A stretch of DNA of 64,000 nucleotides, from positions 3,534,001 to 3,598,000 of the forward strand of contig NZ_CP102950.1 of NCBI RefSeq assembly GCF_024741795.1, given 5' to 3'. Below the pieces are notes generated by a model, which ran no database searches, was not told the DNA's origin, and was given only the letters and a program-made list of their open reading frames with translations. The DNA is from Arthrobacter sp. CJ23. GTDB taxonomy: Bacteria; Actinomycetota; Actinomycetes; Actinomycetales; Micrococcaceae. This document shows positions 35,375 to 44,304 of the stretch, piece by piece. A program made the position numbers and the translations under genes. Numbering within the stretch: the first letter of the stretch is position 1; each line of letters starts with the position of its first letter.

Positions 35375-36396
35375 GCGACGGCGGAGGCGGCCAGCACCGC
35401 GTGCACCCTGCGCAGCCGGTCCAGCCACCAGTCACGGCGTTCCGCGGGAGCCGCATACTGCTCCAGCAGCCCCTCATCGGCGGCGGCGTCGCGCAGGCGG
35501 ATGGCGCCGTCGTCGGCCACCAGCGGATCCCGGGTGACGTCCGCGGCGAAGAGGGACACGGTCCCCAGCCCACAGGCGTACGGCAATTCCGGCAGTGCGG
35601 CCGCGAGCGCCAGCCCGGCACGGATGCCCACCGAGGTGTCCAGGGCGGAGCTGACGACGGCGGGGAGCCCGGCCTGCGCCACGATGTCCAGGGCGTGCCG
35701 CACTCCCCCGAGCGGCGCCACCTTGACCACAATCAGATCCGCCGCACCCGCCCGGGCCACCTTGAGCGGGTCATCCTCCTTGCGGACGCTCTCATCGGCG
35801 GCGATGAGCACCGGGGTGCCTTGCCGGGCGAGCCGGGCGCGGACTTCGGCCAGGCCCTCGATGGTGGGCACCGGCTGCTCCGCGTATTCGAGCCCGACGC
35901 CGGAGAGCCGGGTCAGTGCCTCGACCGCCTCCGCGACGTCCCAGCCGCCGTTGGCGTCCACCCGGATGGCAGCGTCCGGGAGGGCTTCCCTGACGGCCTG
36001 GACGCGCGCGACGTCGTCGTTGAGGGACTGCCCGCGCTCGGCGACCTTGACCTTGACGGCGTCCACGCGCCCGAAGCGGGCCAGGACGCCGGGCACGCGG
36101 TCCGCCGGGACGGCCGGAACGGTGGCGTTGACCGGGATGCTGTCCCGCAGGGGTGCGGGGAAGCCGAGCCAGCCGGCCTCGATGGTGGCGGCGAGCCAGC
36201 GGGAGGCTTCGGCGTCGTCGTATTCCGGGAACGGGCAGAACTCGCCCCAGCCGGCGGGCCCGCGCAGCAGCAGCGTTTCGCGTTCCACGATCCCGCGGAA
36301 TTTCACGCGCATGGGCAGCGTGACCACGTGGGCGGTGGCAAGGAGGGCCTCGAGGGATGGAAGCTCGTGCTGCGGGGCTTGGTGCGGGGCTGGCAT
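35368..36396 (-). CDS. menC: o-Succinylbenzoate synthase
   Basis: A 342-residue enolase-superfamily enzyme that dehydrates SHCHC in menaquinone synthesis. Catalytic landmarks in order are VKVKVAE (the Lys pair), RVDANGGWD and YAEQPV (metal Asp/Glu), AADESV, and the C-terminal KVAPLGG. ATG 36396 is chosen over a GTG 9 bp upstream because TACAGT, a good -10 box, lies 7 nt before the ATG, implying a leaderless mRNA. It is near but not contiguous with menD; the PhoX gene and repeat A3 lie between. Confidence 0.9.
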   Translation of the reverse strand: MPAPHQAPQHELPSLEALLATAHVVTLPMRVKFRGIVERETLLLRGPAGWGEFCPFPEYDDAEASRWLAATIEAGWLGFPAPLRDSIPVNATVPAVPADRVPGVLARFGRVDAVKVKVAERGQSLNDDVARVQAVREALPDAAIRVDANGGWDVAEAVEALTRLSGVGLEYAEQPVPTIEGLAEVRARLARQGTPVLIAADESVRKEDDPLKVARAGAADLIVVKVAPLGGVRHALDIVAQAGLPAVVSSALDTSVGIRAGLALAAALPELPYACGLGTVSLFAADVTRDPLVADDGAIRLRDAAADEGLLEQYAAPAERRDWWLDRLRRVHAVLAASAVAG

Positions 36397-36426
36397 GGTG
36401 CCCACTGTACCGGGGCTCGTTGCCGG

Positions 36427-36492
36427 CCCAACTGACTGGCATTAGTGGTTGTTATGGACGCTCAAAACAACCACTACTGCCAGTCAGTTGGG
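36427..36492. repeat. Palindromic repeat family B, copy 3
   Basis: A 66-bp hairpin with arms CCCAACTGACTGGCA and TTAGTGGTTGTT. It sits between the menC start and the stop of the zinc alcohol dehydrogenase gene, 29 bp past that stop. Confidence 0.85.
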
Positions 36493-36520
36493 AAAGGGGC
36501 CCTCAGGCGTCATAGGCAGA

Positions 36521-37459
36521 CTACTGCCGGACGGCCACCAGGCGGCCAATGACCTCGCCGCGCTCGAGTTTCTGCACTCCTTCGCCGATCTCGTCGAAGG
36601 AGATGTTGGTGACGTTGGCCCTGAGCTTGCCTTCGCTGATGAGCTTCAGCACGGCTGCGCAGTCCTCCTGGGTACCGGCCTGGGACCCGACGAGGGTCAG
36701 CCGCGACAGCGTCAGACGCTGCAGATTCAGTGTGCCCTCCGGACGCCCAAGCCCCACCTGGACAACCTTGCCGTCCGGGCGGACCGTCTCAATCGCTCCG
36801 GCCGTGGTGGTGCCAAAGCCGGCGTAGTCGATGATGACGTCAAGGTCCTTGTCGGCGAACTCGCGGATGTCCTTTGCGACGGCGGTCGCGCCGAGTTCCG
36901 TGCCAAGGTCCCACACTTTCTCGTTGATTTCGGCGGCGTAGACTTCGGCCCCGGCGCCGACGCAGACCTGGACGGCCAGGGAACCGAGCCCGCCCAGGCC
37001 GATGATGCCAACCTTGTCGCCGGCCTTCACCCCGCCAACCGTGATCGCGGCGTGGTACGCCGTCATGCCGGCGTCGGTGGCCGCAGCCGCTTGATCGAAG
37101 GGAACGCCCTCAGGCACCTGGATGACGAACCTGGCGGGGGTGAGGACCTTCTCGGCGAATCCGCCATCCAAGCTGGTGCCGGGCGTGGGGATATCGCAAG
37201 GGATTGCCACACGCTGGCCCACCGCAAACCCGGTGACCTCGGGTCCGACCGCCGAGACCACGCCTGCAATCTCATGGCCGAGGGTGATGGGCCGTTTGGG
37301 CAGGAGTCCCGAGAGGGTCCCGTCGAGGAACCCGACATCGCTGTGGCAGATGCCAGCGCCCTTGACGTCCAGCACCAGCTCCCCCGGTCCAGGGACCGGA
37401 TCGGGAACATCATGCAGCTCGAGCGGGTGGTTTTCGGTGACGAACTGCCAAGCCTTCAT
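36521..37459 (-). CDS. Zinc-type alcohol dehydrogenase (MDR family), short form
   Basis: A 312-residue medium-chain dehydrogenase/reductase. Catalytic zinc ligands are Cys38 (GICHSD) and His62-Glu63 (LGHEIAGVV); the NAD(P) fold is GIIGLGGLGSLAVQ. The four-cysteine structural zinc loop of classical alcohol dehydrogenases is missing (only one Cys remains in VAIPCDIPTPG), and the chain is about 25-30 residues shorter than usual. ATG at 37459. The substrate is unknown. The gene stands alone between repeat B3 and a divergent small membrane-protein gene. Confidence 0.86.
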   Translation of the reverse strand: MKAWQFVTENHPLELHDVPDPVPGPGELVLDVKGAGICHSDVGFLDGTLSGLLPKRPITLGHEIAGVVSAVGPEVTGFAVGQRVAIPCDIPTPGTSLDGGFAEKVLTPARFVIQVPEGVPFDQAAAATDAGMTAYHAAITVGGVKAGDKVGIIGLGGLGSLAVQVCVGAGAEVYAAEINEKVWDLGTELGATAVAKDIREFADKDLDVIIDYAGFGTTTAGAIETVRPDGKVVQVGLGRPEGTLNLQRLTLSRLTLVGSQAGTQEDCAAVLKLISEGKLRANVTNISFDEIGEGVQKLERGEVIGRLVAVRQ

Positions 37460-37586
37460 GACCGCTTCCTTCTGTGAGGCCCCGTGGCCCTCAGGTTACC
37501 GCCACTTCCCAGAGCGCCTCAAGGATTTTGGGCGCATGATTGTATGAGCGCTACCCTCTGAATCGACACTCACCACCGGGGGACAC

Positions 37587-38207
37587 ATGACCCAGCCAAC
37601 GAACGGTTCGACGACGCCTCCGGGCTGGTACCCGGACCCGTCCGATCCGCGGCAGATGCGGTGGTGGGACGGCGCCCGGTGGACCGCCCACCTGGCACCG
37701 GCCACCGCGCAGTCCATGCCTCAGCAGCGCGTCCCCATCAGCAACCAGACACCGGTGTACAACGCGTTCATCTGGACGATCGCATTGCTTCCCGTGCTGC
37801 CGGCCCTGCTGCTGTTGACGTGGAACCCCGAGTTCCGAGTCATCACCACCCCTCGGGGCATGAGGACCATGGACCCCACGTCCATCTTCTCGCCGAGCTA
37901 CTTCCTGCTCATGGCCTCGGGCTTCCTTACTTACGGTCTGTCCGTGTTGTTCGCGTATTTCGACCACCAGCGGCTGGCGCAGTCCGGTGTGGTGCGTCCG
38001 TTCCACTGGGCCTGGTGCTTCCTGAGCGGCACCGTCTACGTCATTGGCCGCACCGTGATCGTCCGGAAGGTGGCTCCGGACCGTGGGCTGTGGCCTATCT
38101 GGATCCTCATCGCCACCGTGGTGCTCGCCTTCACCATCACGGCCATCAAGGTCTCCGTGATGATGACGTCGATGTACTCCCAGTTCGGCTACTCCCTCGC
38201 CGTCTGA
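37587..38207 (+). CDS. DUF2510-containing membrane protein
   Basis: A 206-residue protein. Residues 11-35 form a DUF2510 motif (PPGWYPDPSDP then RWWDGARWT), an actinobacterial cytoplasmic tag often placed before membrane domains. Four hydrophobic segments follow (about residues 58-80, 103-125, 143-160, 172-192). No enzymatic motif is seen and no function is known. The ATG at 37587 follows GGGGGAC at good spacing. Palindrome B4 lies 16 bp after its stop. Confidence 0.78.
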   Translation: MTQPTNGSTTPPGWYPDPSDPRQMRWWDGARWTAHLAPATAQSMPQQRVPISNQTPVYNAFIWTIALLPVLPALLLLTWNPEFRVITTPRGMRTMDPTSIFSPSYFLLMASGFLTYGLSVLFAYFDHQRLAQSGVVRPFHWAWCFLSGTVYVIGRTVIVRKVAPDRGLWPIWILIATVVLAFTITAIKVSVMMTSMYSQFGYSLAV

Positions 38208-38222
38208 CGCACCCACGCCCCG

Positions 38223-38288
38223 CCCAAGTAGCTCGCATTAGTGGTTGTTCTGCGCCCTCAAAACAACCACTAATGCGAGCTACTTGGG
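38223..38288. repeat. Palindromic repeat family B, copy 4
   Basis: A 66-bp hairpin with perfect arms CCCAAGTAGCTCGCATTAG and GTGGTTGTT around TGCGCCCTCA. It lies between the stop of the DUF2510 gene and the lacI promoter. Compared with copy 3, several paired positions have changed on both arms. Confidence 0.87.
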
Positions 38289-38315
38289 CTAGCCTCCACG
38301 CAACCGCAGGCACCC

Positions 38316-38331
38316 CCTCACACGCGTTAGG
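38316..38331. promoter_or_regulatory. LacI-type operator upstream of the regulator gene
   Basis: Read on the minus strand it is CCTAACGCGTGTGAGG, one base different from CCTAACACGTGTGAGG before the sugar-transport operon at 44186. Its centre CG step and dyad symmetry fit LacI-family operators. It lies 40 bp before the regulator start, so autoregulation is likely. Confidence 0.75.
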
Positions 38332-38371
38332 TAGACTACTGCAAAAGTCCCGAGCGCAGGAGGATCCGCCC

Positions 38372-39445
38372 ATGCACCGCAAGGCCACAGCACTCGACGT
38401 TGCCAAGCGGGCCGGCGTCTCCCGGAGCGCCGTCTCCCTGGTGCTCAACGGCCGCGGCGACGGCAACGTGGCCAAGGAGAGCCAGGACCGCATCCGGCAG
38501 GCCGCCGCCGAGCTGAACTACTCCCCCAACGCGATCGCCCTGAGCCTGCGGAACCAGCGCTCCCGGGTGATCGGCATCGTCTCGGACGAGGTGGTGACCA
38601 GCCCGTTCGACGGCAACATCATCGGCGGGGCCGACGACGTCGCGCGCAGCCGCGGCTTCGTCACCGTGGTGATGGACACCGAGCTGGACGCCTCCCGCGA
38701 CGAAGGCGCCGTGGAAACCCTGCTGGACCGGCAGGTGGACGGGCTCATGTACGTCACCGTCGGCCTGAAACCGCTCGATGTGCCGCCCGGGATGCTGCGC
38801 GTCCCCTCGGTCCTGGCCAACTGCTACGAGAACAGCCCCGAGCCGCAGCTGCACCACGTCATCCCCGACGAAGTATCCGGCGGCCGCGAAGCCACCGAGC
38901 ACCTCCTGCAGCTGGGCCACCGGGACATCGCCCTGCTGGCCGGCTTGGAGAGCTCGCCGGCCGCACCCTTGCGCGTGCGCGGCTACCGGGACGCCCTCGC
39001 GGGCGCTGGGCTGCCCGTGCGGGAGGATCTGGTCAGCTGGGCCGGCTGGGACATCGACGACGGCTTCCACGGCGCCATGAAACTGCTCGACGGCGTGTCC
39101 CCCGGCGGGCGGCCCACCGCGATCATGTGCGCGAACGACCGCCTCGCCATCGGCGTGGTGCTGGCGGCCGCCCGGTTGGGGCTCAGCATCCCCCGCGACA
39201 TTTCGGTCATGGGCTACGACGACGAATTCCGCATCGCCAACACCATGGTTCCCGCCCTCACCAGCATGGCCCTGCCCTTGCGGGAAATGGGTGCGGCGGC
39301 CATGACCATGCTGCTGCAGCAGATTGAGGACCCGGCCGCCGGCGCGGCGGGCACCGGGGCTTCGGGCGCCGGGGTCCTGGAAACGATGGTTCCCTGCCGC
39401 CTCATGATCCGTGAGTCAACGGGCCCGGTGCCCGCGGGCCGCTGA
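38372..39445 (+). CDS. LacI family transcriptional regulator of sucrose/fructan use
   Basis: A 357-residue regulator. The N-terminal helix-turn-helix and hinge read ALDVAKRAGVSRSAVSLVLNG and YSPNAIALSLRNQRS; the periplasmic-binding-like effector domain follows from about residue 60, with AIMCANDRLAIGVVLAA and MGYDDEFRIANTMVPALTS near the end. GGAGGATC precedes the ATG at 38372. The gene is convergent with the GH32 gene, with only one base between their stops. Matching palindromes before it and before the transport operon indicate that it represses both; the effector is probably sucrose or a breakdown product. Confidence 0.9.
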   Translation: MHRKATALDVAKRAGVSRSAVSLVLNGRGDGNVAKESQDRIRQAAAELNYSPNAIALSLRNQRSRVIGIVSDEVVTSPFDGNIIGGADDVARSRGFVTVVMDTELDASRDEGAVETLLDRQVDGLMYVTVGLKPLDVPPGMLRVPSVLANCYENSPEPQLHHVIPDEVSGGREATEHLLQLGHRDIALLAGLESSPAAPLRVRGYRDALAGAGLPVREDLVSWAGWDIDDGFHGAMKLLDGVSPGGRPTAIMCANDRLAIGVVLAAARLGLSIPRDISVMGYDDEFRIANTMVPALTSMALPLREMGAAAMTMLLQQIEDPAAGAAGTGASGAGVLETMVPCRLMIRESTGPVPAGR

Positions 39446-39446
39446 C

Positions 39447-40898
39447 TCAGCCGGCCGGCTGTTCGAGTTCCCAGACCTCGGCCGAGGCGCCAGCAGGCAG
39501 CTCCAGCCGCCACTCCTCGCCGGCTGCCGGGTAGGCGCGCAGGGTAGTGGCCACGGAACCGTTGCGGTACACCTCCACCAGGGACGCGTCCACGAAGATC
39601 CGCAGCCCCGCCCCCAACTCGCCACGGAACACCACCTGGCGTTCGGCACCGGACGCATCGGCGCCGGCCGCACCCGAAGCGGCGGCACCGGAGAGCACCA
39701 GCGAAACCTCGCCCGAAACGCCCGGTCCGCCGGACACCACGGCCTCGGCAAACGCAGGCAGGGAGACGGTCCCGGAGGCACCGGTGGCCGGGGCGGCACC
39801 CCGGTACGCCTCGATCTCGGGCGCAGGCGCCACGGCAAGGGCATCGTCAACGACGGACAGGACGCGCGGGAACGTCAGCACGCCGGCCCAGCCGGCGGCG
39901 TCGATCTCCTCCTGGCTGCGGCCGCGGCGTCCGTCACGGCCGGGACCTTCGTTGGCCCAGCCCCACAGCAGGGAGCTGGGTTCACCGGCAGCAGTGGATT
40001 CGAGCTGGACAATCTGCGGGGCGTAGAAGTCGCGGCCAAGATCCGACTTCCCGCCGGTGCGGGGTTCGAACACGGGCAGGCCCGTGGCAGGGTCCTCACG
40101 CAGGGAGCCGATGAGGTGGCCCACGCCGTTGGCGTGCTCGTGGTCATCGCCGGAGAGCCACAGGGAGAACATCATGACCCAGGCGTCCCGCGCGGAACCG
40201 GAACCGGAAGCGGAACCCGAACCGGAGTCGGCAACGCGCACCAGCTGCGGGCATTCCCAGATCTCGGCCGGGGTGTGGGCAGCGGCCACCGCGTTCTCCG
40301 ATGTCAGCCAGATCCCCTGGTACTTCCAGTCGGACATGTCCTCCACGGTGTACAGCAGCAGCGCGGCCTGCCCGGTGGCGAGCCCGGCGCCCTGCATGGC
40401 GTAGCGCTTGCCGTTGAAGCGGAACAGGAAGGGGTCGCGCACGGCCGTCACCAGAGGGTCCTCCGGCATCGAAACGGCCACGTGCCCATCCTGGGTCCAG
40501 GACAGCAGGTCCGCGGAACCGCGGGCCACCACCACCTGGGAGTGGCCGCCGCCGCCCCTCACGCCGGAGTACGCGGCGGTGGGGACACCGCCGTCGTCGG
40601 TCACTACACCGGTCCAGCAGCCGAACTCGTCCGGCCCGCCGTCCTGCGGCTTCAAGGCCACCGGGTGCTCTTCCCAGCGCAGGAGGTCGGCGGAGCTAAG
40701 GTGGCCCCACTGGATGCGGTGGTGCCGGGCGGATTCCGGGTTGTACTGGAAGAACACGTGGTACCGGCCGTTGATGTGGCTGATGCCGTTGGGATCGTTG
40801 ATCCAGCCCTGGGCCGGGCGCGGGTGGAAGCGCGGGAACGCCGGGTCCGGGTGCGTGGCCGCCGCCAGGGAGGAAGCGGATGCTGCAAGGTGGGTCAC
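39447..40898 (-). CDS. Glycoside hydrolase family 32 (intracellular sucrase/fructanase type)
   Basis: A 483-residue GH32 enzyme cleaving beta-fructosides such as sucrose or short fructans. The nucleophile is Asp35 in WINDPNG, the transition-state stabiliser is in RDP near residue 153, and the acid/base Glu lies in WECPQL near residue 217. The C-terminal beta-sandwich domain ends in VFVDASLVEVY style sequence (IFVDASLVEVYRNG). There is no signal peptide, so it acts on imported sugar. A Gly/Ser repeat loop (GSGSASGSGSA) is inserted near 230. GTG at 40898 has AAAGGGG upstream. Last gene of the operon. Confidence 0.9.
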   Translation of the reverse strand: MTHLAASASSLAAATHPDPAFPRFHPRPAQGWINDPNGISHINGRYHVFFQYNPESARHHRIQWGHLSSADLLRWEEHPVALKPQDGGPDEFGCWTGVVTDDGGVPTAAYSGVRGGGGHSQVVVARGSADLLSWTQDGHVAVSMPEDPLVTAVRDPFLFRFNGKRYAMQGAGLATGQAALLLYTVEDMSDWKYQGIWLTSENAVAAAHTPAEIWECPQLVRVADSGSGSASGSGSARDAWVMMFSLWLSGDDHEHANGVGHLIGSLREDPATGLPVFEPRTGGKSDLGRDFYAPQIVQLESTAAGEPSSLLWGWANEGPGRDGRRGRSQEEIDAAGWAGVLTFPRVLSVVDDALAVAPAPEIEAYRGAAPATGASGTVSLPAFAEAVVSGGPGVSGEVSLVLSGAAASGAAGADASGAERQVVFRGELGAGLRIFVDASLVEVYRNGSVATTLRAYPAAGEEWRLELPAGASAEVWELEQPAG

Positions 40899-40926
40899 TG
40901 GAACCCCTTTCAAGTAGTAGAAACAG

Positions 40927-41799
40927 CTATTTGCCCGTGCCGGCGGTGAGGCCTGCCTGCAGGGCACGCTGGCCGAACATGAAGACCACCAGGGCCGGGA
41001 TCATGGACAGGACCACGCCGGCCAGGACCACCGAGATGCTGCCGGTGCCCATGTTGCCCTGCAGGGACACCAGGCCCAGCGGCAGGGTGAAGTTCTTCTC
41101 CGAGATGGTCAGGATCAGCGGGCGGAAGAACTCGTTCCAGTGGAAGTTGAACGCGAGGATGCCCACGATCGCCATGCCCGGAACGGCCAGCGGCGCGTAG
41201 ACCGAGCGGAACGTCCGCCACGGCGAGGCGCCGTCGATCGCGGCGGCCTCGGCCAGGTCGGCGGGCAGCCCCAGGAAGTACTGGCGCATCAGGAAGGTGC
41301 CGAACGCCGTCGGGATGGCCGGCAGGATCAGCGCCAGCAGGGTGTCGGAGAGTCCCATGCCGCGGATCAGCATGAACACGGGCACGATCGTCACCTGCAC
41401 CGGCACCATCATGGTGGCCAGCACGATCGAGAACAGCGCCCCGCGGCCGCGGAACTTCAGGTTCGCGAACGCGTAGCCGGCCATGGCGGCCGAGACCATC
41501 TGCCCGACGGCGATCAGCCCGGTCACCAGGGCACTGTTCAGTACCAGGATGACCATGTCCAGCTGCCGGAAGACCTGGGCGTAGGAGGTGAAGTCGGGGT
41601 TCCAGGGGAAGAACGACGGCGGAAGCTTGAAGGATTCCGACGGCGACCGCAGCGAGGTGGACAGGGTCCACAGCACGGGCCCCAGGGTCAGGGCGGCGGC
41701 AATAAGCAGCAGGACGACGCGCAGGACGGTGTTCCAGTTCGTCTTCCGGCGGGCCGCGGCGGGTGCCGGGGCCTGGGTGCGCTCGGAGATGGTGGTCAT
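40927..41799 (-). CDS. Carbohydrate ABC transporter permease (MalG type)
   Basis: A 290-residue membrane permease of the CUT1 sugar class with six hydrophobic segments. The coupling loop LAEAAAIDGASPWRTFRSVY is near residue 190 and is typical of MalG-type subunits. ATG 41799 lies 8 bp after the preceding permease stop. Works with the other permease and the binding protein; no ATPase gene is in the operon, so a shared MsiK-type ATPase elsewhere is expected. Confidence 0.9.
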   Translation of the reverse strand: MTTISERTQAPAPAAARRKTNWNTVLRVVLLLIAAALTLGPVLWTLSTSLRSPSESFKLPPSFFPWNPDFTSYAQVFRQLDMVILVLNSALVTGLIAVGQMVSAAMAGYAFANLKFRGRGALFSIVLATMMVPVQVTIVPVFMLIRGMGLSDTLLALILPAIPTAFGTFLMRQYFLGLPADLAEAAAIDGASPWRTFRSVYAPLAVPGMAIVGILAFNFHWNEFFRPLILTISEKNFTLPLGLVSLQGNMGTGSISVVLAGVVLSMIPALVVFMFGQRALQAGLTAGTGK

Positions 41800-41807
41800 G
41801 GCGGGCC

Positions 41808-42755
41808 TCACTGGTAGAAGACGAATCGTTTGCTGAGCCGGAACTGCGCGGCGGTGATGGCCATGATGATCAGCGTGAGGATCACGCCGATCGCCGAGGC
41901 CTGGCCGAACTCGAGGCGCTGGAAGGCGGACTCGAAGATCACCATCACGGCGGTGCGGGTGGAGTCCCCGGGGCCGCCGCGGGTCAGCACGTACGGCTGG
42001 TCGAAGACCTGCAGCGCGCTGATGATGGCCATGACGGAGGCCAGCAGCGTGGTGGGGCTCAGCAGCGGCAGGGTGACGTGGACGTGCTTGCGCCAGCCTG
42101 TGGCACCGTCCAGCGAGGCGGCCTCGTAGGTTTCCACGGGGATGGACGCCAGCCCGCCGACGAACAGCAGGAAGGAGAAGCCGAAGTTCTGCCACACATA
42201 GACCAGGATCACGACGGCGGCCGAGCCGCCGGGCGTCGTCAGCCAGGGCACCGCGGGGATGCCCACCAGGGACAGGGCCCAGTTGACCACGCCGAACTGC
42301 TCGTTGAAGAGGTAGCGCATGAAGATGGACACCGACGCCGCCGAGAGGATCAGCGGGAAGAAGAACGCGGAGCGGAAGAAGGTCCGCAGCCAGGCCGGCA
42401 GTTTCTCCTGCACCATGATGGCCAGGGCCAGCGCCAGGCCCAGCTGGAGGGCCACGGCCACCACCACGAACACGAGGGTGTTCAGGAAGGACACCCGGAC
42501 GGTGGGGTCCTGGACCACTTCGGCAAAGTTGTCGAAGCCCACGAAGGTGGGCGCCGAGATGATGTCCCAGCGGAAGAACGCCAGGACCAGCGAGGCGACG
42601 ATCGGCAGGAGCGTGAACAGCCCCATGCCAAGGATGGTGGGGGCCAGGAAGAGCCAGGCGAGCCAGGGCTGGCTGTGCCGTCCGGCCTTGGCGTGGGCCG
42701 CCGGCGGCGCTACGCTGCCTGCCGCTTGGGCCCGGTGGCGGGTGGTGGTGCTCAT
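41808..42755 (-). CDS. Carbohydrate ABC transporter permease (MalF type)
   Basis: A 315-residue CUT1 permease with six hydrophobic segments after a 30-residue cytoplasmic tail. It shows the MalF-type segments LFNEQFGVVNWALSLVG and PVETYEAASLDGATGWRKH. The start overlaps the binding-protein stop by ATGA, which fixes ATG 42755. Partner of the MalG-type permease that follows. Confidence 0.9.
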   Translation of the reverse strand: MSTTTRHRAQAAGSVAPPAAHAKAGRHSQPWLAWLFLAPTILGMGLFTLLPIVASLVLAFFRWDIISAPTFVGFDNFAEVVQDPTVRVSFLNTLVFVVVAVALQLGLALALAIMVQEKLPAWLRTFFRSAFFFPLILSAASVSIFMRYLFNEQFGVVNWALSLVGIPAVPWLTTPGGSAAVVILVYVWQNFGFSFLLFVGGLASIPVETYEAASLDGATGWRKHVHVTLPLLSPTTLLASVMAIISALQVFDQPYVLTRGGPGDSTRTAVMVIFESAFQRLEFGQASAIGVILTLIIMAITAAQFRLSKRFVFYQ

Positions 42756-44173
42756 GACTGCCTCCTCAGGGCCAGTTCAAGATCGCGCTGCATGGAGGCC
42801 AGGGCCTCTTTCAGCTGGCGTTCATCGCCGCTGACGGCCAGCGAGACGTTCTTCATGAGGGCCGTTTCGACGGCGGCCTGCTGGGGCGGCGCCGGAATGG
42901 GGCCGGTGGTGGGGTACTTGTCCAGGGTGTCGTAGAAGACCTTCCAGTGGGCCGGGCCCTTGCCCGCGTACAGCTGTTCGTTGACCATGGACCGCCGGGC
43001 CGGGGTGGTGATCGGGTTCGGGAAGATCAGCTCCATCGCTTCGCGGCTGGCGCTGTACTTGATCCATTCCCAGGCGGCGTCCTTGTCCTTGGCGGTCTTC
43101 ATGATCGCGTAGCCCGCTGTGCCGAACTGGTGCCGCTGGCTCTTCCACTTCGGGAAGAACTGGACGTCGTAGTCGTTCTCCTTCATGCCGGCCTCGTGGA
43201 GGCCCTGCACCCAGTAGCCGCCGGCGGGGGTGGTGCCGATCCGGTTGGATGCGAACAGGCCCACCAGGGAGCTGCCGCCGCCTTCCTCGGGACGGACGCC
43301 CAGTCCGTCCTGGACCAGCCCGCGCAGGTAGTCGAAGGATTCGAAGACGCGGGGATCGTCCGCGTTCGGTTCCAGCCACTGGTAGCCGCCCGAGCGCAGG
43401 CTGCGGGAGGGGTCCTTCGCGTAGAAGCCGTCCCAGAGCCAGTCGCCGCCGCTGGACTTGGTTTCCTTGAGGAAGCTGGTCTCGTTGGCGTAGAGCCAGG
43501 GCACCACGCCGCCGAAGAGCCGGTTGGTCCAGTAGTACGGGGTGAAGTCCGCCGGGCGGGCCTTGCGCATGGCCACGAGGCTGTCGCGGAAGTCCAGGTG
43601 CGTCCAGTCGTCCGCCGGCCGGTCCAGGCCCGCCTGCCGGAAGGCCGTGGTGTTGTAGTACATGTTGGCCGCGTTCCAGTCCATGGGGAGCTGGTACAGG
43701 CTGCCTTTGTACATGAAGGCTTCCACCAGGCTGGGGTGGACGTCGTCAAAGTACTCGGCCATGTCCGCGGCATCGCGGCGCAGGTACTCATCCAGGGGGT
43801 GGGCCAGCTTGTCCGCGAACAGCTGGGCACCTTCCGTGGCCACATAGACCACGTCCGGCGGCGTTCCGGCAGCCACCATGGTGAGGATCTTGGTGAAGAA
43901 GTCCTTCCAGTCCACGGCCTGGATGGCCTGGACCTTGACCCGGATCTCCGGGTGGAGCCGGGTGAATGCATCGATGGCCCGCTGGCGGGCGGCGGCGTCT
44001 GCGGCCGTTCCCATGATGGCAATGCTGAGGCTGTTGTCTCCCCGCCCGGGAATGTCGGTTCCGGAGAGCCGCGGCCACGACGCCACGGTTGCCCCCACAA
44101 TTCCCACGCCAAGGGCACCCAGGGCGGTCCTGCGCGAGATCTCGCGCAGGCGGCCGTTTGTGGCACCAGTCAT
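42752..44173 (-). CDS. Sugar ABC transporter substrate-binding protein, Tat-type signal
   Basis: A 473-residue family-1 extracellular binding protein. The N-terminus has a twin-arginine motif SRRTALGALGVG and hydrophobic core but no lipobox. The mature protein begins with LSIAIMGTAADAAARQRA and carries GTPPDVVYVATEG and the QLPMDWNAANMYYN segment common to CUT1 binding proteins. It heads the binding protein-permease-permease-GH32 operon, behind two LacI operators. Sugar specificity (sucrose or fructo-oligosaccharide) is inferred from GH32. Confidence 0.88.
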   Translation of the reverse strand: MTGATNGRLREISRRTALGALGVGIVGATVASWPRLSGTDIPGRGDNSLSIAIMGTAADAAARQRAIDAFTRLHPEIRVKVQAIQAVDWKDFFTKILTMVAAGTPPDVVYVATEGAQLFADKLAHPLDEYLRRDAADMAEYFDDVHPSLVEAFMYKGSLYQLPMDWNAANMYYNTTAFRQAGLDRPADDWTHLDFRDSLVAMRKARPADFTPYYWTNRLFGGVVPWLYANETSFLKETKSSGGDWLWDGFYAKDPSRSLRSGGYQWLEPNADDPRVFESFDYLRGLVQDGLGVRPEEGGGSSLVGLFASNRIGTTPAGGYWVQGLHEAGMKENDYDVQFFPKWKSQRHQFGTAGYAIMKTAKDKDAAWEWIKYSASREAMELIFPNPITTPARRSMVNEQLYAGKGPAHWKVFYDTLDKYPTTGPIPAPPQQAAVETALMKNVSLAVSGDERQLKEALASMQRDLELALRRQS

Positions 44174-44185
44174 GTCTATTTCCTT

Positions 44186-44201
44186 CCTAACACGTGTGAG
44201 G
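44186..44201. promoter_or_regulatory. LacI-type operator A of the sugar operon
   Basis: CCTAACACGTGTGAGG, a 16-bp dyad 12 bp upstream of the binding-protein start codon. It matches the site before the lacI gene at 15 of 16 positions and would overlap the transcription start. Confidence 0.8.
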
Positions 44202-44217
44202 TAGCCTAAATCACCGA

Positions 44218-44233
44218 CCTAACACGTGTCAAG
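44218..44233. promoter_or_regulatory. LacI-type operator B of the sugar operon
   Basis: CCTAACACGTGTCAAG, sharing the CCTAACACGTGT core with operator A, centre-to-centre 32 bp (about three helical turns), so two dimers could bind the same face of the DNA. Confidence 0.75.
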
Positions 44234-44304
44234 CGTCACAATCCCAGGACTGCCTACACCACCAGCCTGCGCCTGCCGGGCCGTAATGTGGGAGGCTGAA
44301 GAGG

